The notes under the pieces were generated by a model. That model had not been told where the DNA came from. It did not search any database and was given only the letters and a program-made list of their open reading frames with translations. The position numbers and the translations under genes are program-made. DNA of 23,662 nucleotides from Amphimedon queenslandica. Its lineage: Eukaryota > Porifera > Demospongiae > Haplosclerida > Niphatidae. Shown in pieces: positions 8,362 through 20,300 of this stretch. The stretch is from assembly GCF_000090795.2 (NCBI RefSeq), contig NW_003546400.1, positions 1 through 23,662 of the forward strand, given 5' to 3'. Every line of letters starts with the position of its first letter. Positions within the stretch are counted from its first letter, which is position 1.

Positions 8362-11300
8362 ATGGCAGTATCTCAGAAGAGTCAAGATGAGTATGAACCT
8401 GCTCCTGCCTTACCAATATCAGCTCACAGTGTTCCTGATATCTGCCAGAGTCGTGATTTTACTCATGATCGCAGTATTGAACCAGCATGTGTAAGTCAGT
8501 GTCACTATTATAATCTTGTACTGTGCTTTATGATAAATTCTGTATAGCGCAAAATTTTTGAGGGCTGTAAATTTTGTGGCTTTTGGGATTTTTTGAAGAT
8601 TTGCGAAACTTACTTCTGCGAAATCAAATTATTACGATACAAGATGGCAGACGGCAGAAGTTCGCGAAAATTAAATCCGCAAAATAGATTTTTAGGCAAA
8701 TTTACAAAATTTACAGCCCTCGAAAATTTTGCACTATACAGTAAAATATTTTACATTTACATGTACAGAATACATAAATCCATCATTGGTAATACAATAC
8801 CGTATTAAAAATGGAAAAAAATGTTTAATAAGCCTATAATCACAATTTCCCATAGCTTGACTGCTTTTTATAAGAATTACATCTGTGTATTTCAAAACTG
8901 TATTGTGTTTTTATTCTAATTTAGTTGAATTAAATTACTATTATAGCATTTATATTTTGTGGCAATTATGAATTTTGTGTTAACAAAATGTAAATAAGAT
9001 GTACAGTATTATTTGATGCAAATTTTAACATTTCCTATTGTCATCATACTGTAGTGACATAGGTTATCATTTTTTACCATTTTGCTTTGCTCCATAATTT
9101 GGGTATAAAATTTTTCAAGTTTCATAATCTTAATTTTATTGCAATACAAGTGCATCTTGTATGTATAAATTCAATCAAAAGTTAAAATTTGGGCCAATAA
9201 TGAAAGTGTGTGAATTGCTTGAAGGAATTATTATATTGTGAATAAAGTATTGTGTTAATTAATTTTAAAAATTTATTTAACAAAAGCCATAAATAGTCTA
9301 ATACCTACATGTAGTTAAGTTTCAGTGAATTTGTTCTCATTTCAAGTAGCCTAATTTGGAGCTAAACTAGTTAGCTCCAAATTAGGCTAATTGAAATGAG
9401 GACAACTCATTGACTTTAAAATTTCTATACTGTATACAAAAATTTTATAATTCAATGAATTGAAGTTTCAGAAATATCCTCTAGCAATTACAATTAGCTA
9501 AATTTCATTTTGGCACATACTTGTATGCGCAAGAGTGTATGGCTCCCCACCCTAAATTCATTAATGTTCTCTTTTCATAAATGTTCGTATTATCTTAACA
9601 TTATAAAGATCAGTTTTACTATGACACTAGGCCTAATGTTACTTTGACATTGGAATAGGATTTTGTTCCATTCTAGTGGAAAGCATGTGTGAATAAGTCA
9701 AAATGCCTATGCATTTCATTAAATTTTTACGCTGGACCTAGCATTAATTTTAAACATTAAGGCTTAAGTTATAGCAGTATTTTGTTTTAGGGCAAAATTA
9801 TGTTAGCATAATTCGTAACATAATAGAGCAACTTATTATAATGGCATAATTGGTCAAAAATTTCTGGCTCTATAACCCTGACAATATTATTTCAAGTAGT
9901 AGTACAACAACTTAATTTCCATGTACTTAAGCGTGGCGACCCACACAATTGTGCAAGTCCATTGGCTTTGGTTGTTCTATTTTGCAGTGACTCAAAGTTG
10001 TTGGAAACATTTTCAGATTTTGACATTATTACAATATTGCAATTATAACAATTGTATATACATGTACATGTAACTTGATAGTTGATATTTGAATAAAACT
10101 TATAATATGAACATAATTGGATTCATTTTAAAGCATAATAGGATGGAATTTTGGGCAGTAATAGGCAAAAAAGGAAGTATAATTTGCCTATGTATTTTGT
10201 TCTTTATAGAAAGGTGCTGATAAAGTAGAGTCATTGTACAAAGAAAGGATGGCCAATCCTCCCACACGTGATGACATGAAGCTACCTATTACACTAGATA
10301 ACTATAAATCCAAGTTCACTGCCTTGCTCTATTATGAAGAACTGGAACGCATTCACTTACTAAGACAAAAGTTAGTTTATTTCAAAATATAAATCTTTTC
10401 ATACTGTACGGGTATAAAATTTGATGGGACATTTAATTTTGTGGATTTCGTGAGTTATTTTTTGTTCACAAAATAAGACACCGTTGGTGTGTTGGCGTCA
10501 CCAAAAAACAAAAAATTGTTTTACATGTTTGTTTATATTTTCAATAAAACTGTCCCGATTACGATATTATTTAACTACCACTATTATTTGGTACAAATGT
10601 ACATGTTATTTGGCTACTATTGGCTTCAGACTTGCTCACTGCCTTGTTGTGATTGCTAACGGTGGCTGCAAAACAAACTGAATGTGAAAACATGATTACT
10701 AAAGTGAAGTAGTATCTCATGGACTAAAGCTTAAGTTTTTTTGGACTTCTACTTAGTGCACAGTGCTCACACACATTTATTAGGCCCTATATTTGTTGCA
10801 TACAAGCTCTTGTCAAGAGTCTGAAGTTATAAACTTCCTAAAGACAAGCACTTTGTAAACTTGGAGGTTAGTGATTTTTAGAAAATCATGTCTCTAAAAG
10901 AATAATTATTTTAGTTTTTGTGTCTCTTTAAGATACTATAAAGCCCTATTACTTGAAACAGAAAAAAATTCATTGGAAACTTATGCATTTGGTAAAATTG
11001 ATGGCTTTTAGTGCCTTGCACTGCCATTTATTATGCTAAAGGCAGAAAGCAACTTTTTCTAGCCTGTGAAGTTCTAGTGACTGTAGGGGAATCCTAAAGC
11101 CACAAAACCTGTTGCTCTGAGAGTTGCTATAGACATTGAATCAATGACAGACATTAAACTTAACTACATAACCTTTCCCCACTCTAATTGCTATAGCGAG
11201 ACCAATTAAAACCGTAGAAATTTTTACTGTATATGTGTACTGTGTGTGTTGTACTTAAGACATGTGCATGCTGTACTTAATACATCTGTATACATGTATT

Positions 11301-14300
11301 GATATGACATGAAATTTAATCCTGAAATTAAAAAATTAAGAGCATTGTACAAAAGTATGAATTTCAAATTCTACATGTATGTCCTCAAAATTTGTACCCA
11401 TAAGGTATTTAATTCTTATTACAGGTGTGATGGTGCTTATAATCTGGTGCAACACTGGCCACAACACTTTAGTGAAAAGGAAGATGGTAGCTTTTATTAT
11501 CTTGAAGGAATGTCCTCAACACAGGTTCTGTATGCTATGCAAGTCAGTGATCAATATATTCACATTAATATTGGACATTTGAACTGTCTTGGAAAAATTA
11601 TTGGTCATCTCAATAACAAGCTTTTCATTTCTTTTGAGAAAAGTTTTCAAAACCAATCCTTTTTAAGAGTAAAAGCAACATTTAAAGTTAATCACCGTTA
11701 CTTTGATGGCCTCCATGAAGTTATTAAGAGAATTAGCATGAAAGCCTTGCGACGAATTTTGCCAGAACCAAAAGATTTTAACCCCCCAAGAAAGGCTGTC
11801 ATTGATGTAAGAAGGCATCTTCAGAAAGGAATTGATCTTGATCCTGAGCAGATTTCAGCATTAGAAGCAATACTCAGTAACCAGTGTTCAGCTCCTGTAC
11901 TTGTACCTGGTGCTTTTGGCTGTGGTAAGACTCGTCTTTTTGCTGTGGCTACAGAATGTTTCTTCAGAGAGCATCGTGAGACTGGTCACCATTCACCTTG
12001 TCGTATTTTAATCTGTTGCCATCATCAAAATTCTGCTGATCTTTTCATAGAGTATTTTAAGAAAAATATGACTGAAATTTGCCATGTAACAATGGTTTGT
12101 GCTGTAGGCTCACAGTATGAACCAAAGTTAGATTACCACTATGTTCAAGCTACTGAGTTTAACCTATCACAGCATCAGCATGAAAATGCCTTTTTATTGG
12201 TAACAACATTTGATGAAGCACTGAACATATCTAGAAAATTTGATTTTTATTTTTTTACTCATATTATAATCAATAATGGAGCTCAGATTTGTGAACCTAA
12301 AGTTCTCAGTCCATTTTTAATGGCAAATGAGGATACTCAGATTGTTATTGCTGGGGATCATTGTAAGGTACATTTATTCCCCTAAATTCTCAGAATATAA
12401 TTATCTCAGCATTTAAATATTTAATTTTTTTTGTGTAACTGTAGGTTGATTTTGTTTTTGGTAAAGATCCACAACAGTTTGGTTTAAATGTTTCTTTACT
12501 TCAACGATTAATCGAAAGATATGAATCTTTTGCTGACTGCGCTTCTCAAGTGGATGTTCCTTTGTTCTCCAATCACCAGTCTTCGCATGCTCTGTCATTA
12601 ACACCACAGCAATGTCAAAAATCACCATTAAGCAATTCATCTCAATTGTCATATACTTCGTCACAAAGAGCAATGTTAAATGAGGCTTCTGCTTCTAAAG
12701 GAATTATAGTCCAAAAAAGCTCTAAAAGTGTTAAAAGCGAGATGCAACTGTCTTTATCTAGTCATGCAATGTTTTCACAAAAAAGTAAGAAAAACTCAAA
12801 AAGCACACTCCCGATAACAAAAAATCATCAAAACAAAATACATGTAGTTAGTGGTTCTAAAGTACAACCTATTACAGACTATCAACAGCCTCCAATCACT
12901 TCACCAAAGCAGCAGTATTTAGATAATTGGCCATCTCTTCATGCTTCATTGAAATGTGCAGTGAAAGCACCAAAAAATTTGCCATCAGTTCCTCATTATG
13001 ACAATCCAGAGTATTCAAAATCTCAGAAACGAAGAAAAGTTAGCATGAACTTATTTATCAGTGATAAGTTCAAAAAAACCTTACAAGCAAAGACAAAATC
13101 TACCAACTCTTATAAACATTCTACTACTGAAGGTAATTGTTAAAGTTATAAACTTGTAATGTTTATTATCATTTAATAGCTACAGTAATAAAGTCTATTT
13201 CATCGTGCTCCTTTAGAAAGCATAGCCATTGCCCTATTAATGAAGAGCTACTAGCTGCTACATTAACTCCTAGCAACTATAAAGAGAAGTTTCACCAGTT
13301 ATTGTGTCGGGAAGAAGATGAACATGAGAGGATCCTTAGAGACAAGTATGTGAAAGAATTATAAATGAGTTGATTTGTATTGATAATTTAGATGCAATGG
13401 TCTCTATGATGTAAAGCTGTCAAGTATTAAATTGTGTTTGAAGAGGCACATTGAGAGGTATCAAGACAAGTATAAATCATTTTATACAATATGGAACACA
13501 CAACTTGATGCTGATACAATAGCTTATGCTATGCAGGCAAGTGAAGGTATAGTTATTCTCCATTTGTCTATTGGAGATGTGCAAGCAGATATTCTACAGA
13601 CAAAAGATAAAATTTACTTTCTACTGGGGCTTGCAATAAATCCTGGAGTTGAACAACAATCAAATGTCAACGTCACCTTTGTTTTAAAGTATTCATATTT
13701 TGATCGCCTTCATCAGGTCTTAGACAACTTACCTCAAGCCATAATTAGTCGTCTAATGCCAAGTGATCCTTGTAATTTTAGCAATGTAAATGTTGTTTTT
13801 AATAATGAAGATATTCGTCTGATTTCATGTGTTCGTGATATAGTCAAATTAGAATATTCGCAGAGGAAGGCACTTCATTCTATAATGAGCTGTGAAGCTG
13901 ACAAAGCACCTGTTATAATTGTAGGTTCATTTGGAACAGGAAAAACACGATTGCTTGCTCGTGCTGCATATCAAATATTACTACAAGACCGAACAAGCAA
14001 GATTCTTATCTGTGCTCATCATCAGCACTCTGCAGACACTTTTATGGCCAATTACTTTTCAAAGATGATTGAGTCTGGTTGGCGTTGTGGCAAGGTTATT
14101 CGCTTGGTACCCTCTAAGGATTATGATGCTCCTTTATTTTGTGCAAAGTATTATGCTACAATTAAAGATTGGCATTTCAAGAGGCTGGACGAAATCAGTG
14201 TGATTGTCACAACCTTTTCTACTTCCGTTCATATGCTTGAAGTTGTCCATGAAGGATTTTTTAGTCATATTTTATTAGATGAAGGTGCTCAGACTCGAGA

Positions 14301-17300
14301 ACCTGAATCTGTTGCTCCTCTTTGTTTTGCTGATGATAATACAAAAATTGTAATTGCAGGAGACCACAAACAAGTGAGTAATAATATAACTATTAAAGCA
14401 TCAATTATAACTTATTAAATAGGTTGGTCCCTCTATGTTAGTACTTGGTAAACTAGCTATTAAAAATGGTCTTAGTCTGTCATTGCTGGAGAGACTCTAT
14501 ACTCTTTATAATGATGAGAGGCTAATTGATGCTTCATCAGTACACTCTGCTACTCTTCTCACTAATTTTAGATGTCATCATGCAATATTGTCACTTCCAT
14601 CTTACTTATTTTATGATTCTACATTAATTACCGCTGCTAAAGCTGTCACTCATCTACACCCTGAAGCTAAATACCCTCTTCACTTTATATGCTCTGATCT
14701 TAGTGAAGCTAAAGAAGTGCGTACTGACACAAATGAATTTGAAGTCACAATATTATTACAAGAATTGAGTAAATATGTTAAGAGCTGGCCAGATCAATGG
14801 GGTGAAATGGATCTTTCTAAAATTTGTGTTATGGCAACAACAGCTCACCAAGCAAGTCGAAAATTCTATTTATTGTCAATTAATTTTTTAAAATCAGAAA
14901 TCCTGTGTTATTAAAGCCTTATTTCATTATTCACATCTTAAAGACATTGATGTTCGAACTGTTTTTGATATTCAAGGTATTGTAAATTTTACAAATGACA
15001 ATTATTTTCTTTACATGTATATAGGTTGTGAATATGAGGCAATTTTTCTCAGTACAGCAGAGCCTACTACAGGAAAAGGCAGATCTAAAAATCCAACCAA
15101 GACTCCTTGCAGTCAATATGTATTCAATACTGCATTAACACGTGCTAAATCGCTTGTAGTGTGTGCTGGTAATCCGTTTCTATTGATGACAATAGAAGAA
15201 AGCATGGGTAATGAATGCTCTTGTTGGAAAGAGTACATTAGAAGGTGTATACTTTCTAAAACTTTTGTAGTACCTTCTAAACTTAACCATGAAACAAGCC
15301 ACGCTATCACTCAAGATCCTATTAAAATGCTGCAAGAGATAATTTTTAAGTTTTCTCCTGCTTTAAGCATACATTTGTCTGTTAAAGATAGCATATTGAA
15401 ATCATTTCAGCAAGCATTAAATTCTATACCACAGTACAAAAACTGCAAATTAAAAATGGTTGATGATTCAAAATGGAATATTGTTGATGTAAGCTTATCT
15501 GATATGGATGAAATAGGACTTGACAGTGAAGAGAATGAAGGTGAGAAAATAGGTGTTTTTGATTGTGAATTACAAGTTAAAAACTATCGTTCGGCTGTTG
15601 CAGTTCCTCTTGATCACTCAAAGGAGCCCATAGTTATTAATGGGTTTAATAATAGAAGAGGAGCTTTCAACAATGATATAGTGCAAGTGGAAGTTACCAC
15701 ATATACCTCTGCCGATGATAGCTCTAAAGAAGTAATAGTTAAGACATCTGGTAAAGTAGTAAAAGTTATTGAAGAGCGGCATCCAACTAGGTATGTATGC
15801 CGTGCTGATCAATATGGCTTCATTAACTTTTACCCTCTTGATAAAACAGCTCCTGTCATTGTTAACCTTCCAAAAATTTCGTACAACCTTCTTCGATATC
15901 GTCCAAAGGATGACCAGGCCCCAATGGTGCATGATTACATTACAGTGTTTAGGGAAGACTCAATTTTTGATGCTAATGATAAAATCCCTCGTATAAGGGA
16001 GCTCATACCATTTGAATTGTCGCAAAGTCTTTTGTTTGTTGTTATTGTCCTCTGTTGGAAGCCAAAATATCGAAAGGCATTAGGAGCTGTTGTTGAAGCT
16101 GTTCCACGCACTTCAAACCTTTTCTTTACTAATCATTTGCTTAACCTTGTATATTACATTGACGAAGAAGATGAAGAAGTGCATGCACCACTTCAACCTC
16201 CAAATGAAACTAACAAGCTTCATCATTATAATCGAGCATTTACCATTGATCCTCCTTTATCTAAAGATTTAGATGATGCAGTCAGTTTGACACCTCTTCC
16301 TCAAGATGGTAATTATGAGCTGGCAGTTCTTATAGCTAATGTTGCCAAACGTATAAATGAAAACCATCCTTTAGACAAGAAAGCTAAACAGAGGGGGACA
16401 TCTGTATATGGTGCTAAACAGAGAGGTGCTCAACGAGTGCATCACATGTTTCCATCCAGTATCACGTCTCAATTGAGCCTTGACTATTTGAAAAAACGGC
16501 ATGTTTTATGTGTACCTGCTACAGTAGTCATAGAAGAAGGAGTGGTAACTAGTGTAGTGTCTGGTGATCCAAAGGAAGCAATGGTCACTTCTCAAATACA
16601 ATTCACTTATGAATCTGCTAAAAAGGTAATGCATAATGAAGAGGTTGATGTTGAGACAAGAAGGCAAGTTGAAGCTTTTGATGCTGCCAGCAGACCAAGC
16701 CTACTAATGGCTGATACTCTTAATCTACTATATAAGATAGCTATGTACTTACGCATTAAGAGGTTAAATGATGCTGGTTACTGTTATGATCGATCTGAGG
16801 AAGGTGAAGAAAGTAACTGGCAGACTCATCTTCTTATAGAAGAATTAATGATATTCTGTAATGCAGCAATTGCTGATTATCTTCGGGAAAGAATCCCGCA
16901 ACAAAGTGCCTTATTTTTAGTACAACAACCTCCTCTGGAAGTTGAGAGGCATAATTTTATTAAGCAGAATCATAAATACTTGCAACAGTCTCTGTCTCTT
17001 AATTATTACTTGAATGACTTTAACAATGAACAAGCAGCTCCTTTTATTATGCCCAATACAACACTTCAATTACTTGTTGATGCATGCTCTAATGGAGATC
17101 ACATCACATTAGCTTCTATTCTTAGCAATAATAAGCTTTATCCACAGCTAGCAATGGCAGAGGCTATGTCACGAACAATCAATAGGAAAGCCACTTATAT
17201 TGTGGAGAATAGCAGTGAGCATAACTGTAATCATCATGTTCATAGTGGTCTTTTGCTACCAGCATATACTCATTTTACATCACCTATCAGAAGATATGCT

Positions 17301-20300
17301 GATTTGATAGTCCAGAGATTAGTAACATCACTCATTGAAGGAAGGTCTATAGCAGAAAATTCTGATATATACATGTATAAGAAACTTGCTAAGTTGTGCT
17401 CTCAACTGAATGTCAGAAATAAAGCTGCTAAAGATTTTGAAAGAGCTGATAATAAAGCATGTATAACCAGAAGCTGTGAGATCTCACTAGAGAGAACAGA
17501 GGCTTTTGTGATTGAATCTTCTAAGAAAAGCAATGACTTGTTTGAGTTATCTTTCACTTCAAATCATTATGAGTGTATTCATAGCCAAGACACATCATTT
17601 AGCATATCAGATCTTAATAGTCATCACAAAACTAAAGATGGAGCTATTGTATGGAAAATAGTGTCAATATCATTGCATCAATCGTTCAACCTCTTCTCAC
17701 ATCCTGATGTAATGAAAATTGATATGCCTTCTTCTGGTCTCAAAGCTCCTCATTGCTCCATTGCTGCTAAATTGTATCAATACACACAAGGGCTTAAAGA
17801 AGGAGAACCACGCCTTCATCGGTCAAATTCTAATTTTGCAGTTTGTAATAAAGGCATTACTCTTAGTTTAGAATGCTGGGTTGTAACACACCAGTATCTT
17901 AAGTGTCAAAATGAAGACAATTTTAAAGAAGTAAAAAGTCTAATTCTCCAGTTGCAACAAGAAGCCAGTAAAGACCAACCCCAATCAAAAAGAGATGAAC
18001 AGAGTGTTGCAATAACATATGAAATTCAACGACCTTTTACAGCTAATGATATAGTGACAGTTTGGCTAGGAAAGTCTCTTAAAGAGTGTCTCCCAGTACC
18101 AGCTATTCAATTAATGGAAATAGCACCAACAGTTCGTGTGTGCCTTCATCATAACAAGTATCCTTCTCTCTGCTTCTCTGATGTACAGCTACAAAATGCA
18201 TCACTTGCTACTGGATATTATTCAATAGAACAGTATGTACAGCTTTGGAGTAAAGTCTTTATTGCAGAATCTGTTTACGACAGTGTAAGGACAAAAAACC
18301 TCATATTTATTAGACATGCTCCTCTAAAGTGGAATGGATTTAGTCGAGTTGATAATTGTGTTGATGATCCTTACTATGTACCAAAAGATGAAGTTTCTCT
18401 TGTCATACCACCTAAGAATCAAGACTCATTGGATTTCATTAGTATCAAATCTGGTGACTTCCTTTGTGTTCGATATGAGATAAGTGATAGTCTCAATGCT
18501 GTCTATCATTTTGTTGTGACTAGTGTTGAACAAGGAAAAAAGAAAAGAAGACATCGAAAGGATATAAAAAATATTATAATAAGAATGTGTGCTGAAGGTG
18601 ATCACTCATGTAGAGTCACAGAGAATATGTATCAAGAATTGAAAAAAGGAAGCCAAACTTGTGAAATACAGATAATACCAATGCCAGATTCTTTTCAGTA
18701 AGGAATGAGACAATTTATTATTTAGCTTTTGTTACATACATAATTAATTTTACTTTTTATAGCCGAGTATATGCAAGAATGAAAGAAGCATTAAGGGATA
18801 ACAATAAGTGGTCTAGCCTTTCTAAAACAATTTTAATTTCTGACACAATTAGATCAAATTATTTTAATGGACTCACTGCTACGAAAAGTAAATTTAGATT
18901 TCTATGATTTATTTATTAGTATATTTGACCTTTAGAGGAACTTGAAATTTCACTTAAAGTATTTAATTATGATCCACTGGCAAAGCAACTATGGAAAGGA
19001 GAAGGTGGCATTGAATTAAACCCTATACAGCAAGATTCAATTAAAAGAGCTCTGACAAATAAGTTTCAGTTGATTCAAGGACCGCCTGGTAATGAAAGCT
19101 TTAAACTGTGCTAGATTTGCATGTAATATGTATTGTAATAATATAGGTACAGGAAAGAGTGAGACTGGGGCACATTTAGCTTACATTTTCTCAGTAACAA
19201 ATAAAAAAATATCGGAAGAAGACCCAATGTCTTGTAAGAAAAAGTCAGTACTGTATTGTGGTCCCTCTAACAAATCAGTAGATGTGGTTCATAGTAAGTA
19301 ATTTATATGGAAAAATTACTTTAGTTATCTTCAATGATTTATAGAGAACCTACATTTATTGAAGGCTTTAAACAACAAATTAAAAATTCTTCGTATTTAT
19401 GGACGCACTCATGAGCGTAATGATTATCCAGATCCTGTTTTTGATCTGACACAAGAAAGAACAAACAGACATGATGATGGTGGGGGTCGTGTTTTAGATG
19501 AGTTTCGTGATGAATCATTACATGAAATAATAAGGCACAATTGCCTTGAAATAGTAGCTACTGAGAGCAGACTAAAAGAACTACTGGATCAAGGTATCAT
19601 CCCATCATTAGATGAAAGAAATAGGTTTGTTTTTGTACATTGTATTCTTACATTATTCCTTGTCTAGGTATAAGAAATTGATCACTTTTGAAGAGATGAA
19701 GGAAATTCAAAATAACTATGATGTTATTCTTTGCACTTGTAATGAAACATGCAGTCAACGGTTGTTGAGTTCCAAAGACATACTAGCTCAGTGTATAATA
19801 GATGAGTCTGGCATGGCCACTGAGCCTGAGACAATAGCTGCAAGCAGTTTATGTGAACATGTAGTGCTGATAGGAGATCACAAGCAGCTACAACCAGTTG
19901 TTAAATATTCTCCAGCCAAAGAGTGTGGCCTGGGTACTTCATTGTTTGAGAGATATGCTAATCAGTTTGAGGAAGCTGATGATCCACACTTGATAACATT
20001 GGAACTACAGTATAGAATGGTAAGTTAATGGCCAGTTTGTAATTGCATGCTATAAAATATATTATGGCTGTTTGCTATGCTGTTACTTATGTTGTATAGC
20101 TATAAACTATTTTATTTTGTGTAGCATTCATTCATATGCCAAGGACCATCAAATATTTTTTATGATGGTAAATTGAAAGCTGATCAAATTGTTCAAGACA
20201 GAGGTCCACTGACTCAATCCATGGATTCATTTTGGCCTAGAGGACAGCTACATCCTGTTTTATTTCTGAAAGTTTATGGAATGGAAAGATCTACAGATTA

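Noticed and set aside
2879..8490. Direct splice of the 2879-2978 exon to the exon at 8359
   Set aside because: Phase 1 joined to 8359 gives an early stop. Only an acceptor at 8368 would fit, and nothing else supports a 5.4-kb intron in this gene.
11309..11424. N-terminal 39 residues of the long open frame starting at 11309
   Set aside because: This part is intron 2: a good acceptor ends at 11424 and the upstream exon 10210-10370 joins in phase to give the same KC(D/N)G junction found in the sister block.
13217..13345. Exon 5 starting at the CTTTAG acceptor ending at 13216
   Set aside because: The phase does not match the donor at 13133. The acceptor TAGCTACAG ending at 13185 restores the frame and is open throughout.
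14856..14916. GT-AG intron alternative in helicase block 2
   Set aside because: It is in phase but has a poor donor (GTCGAA) and shortens the region before motif V by seven residues relative to family spacing. The GC-AG choice fits better, though not proven.
15618..15932. Minus-strand frame of 104 residues inside the RNB exon, and similar frames at 15113-15310 and 16090-16272
   Set aside because: They are shadows of the strongly supported plus-strand coding exon and have no family features.
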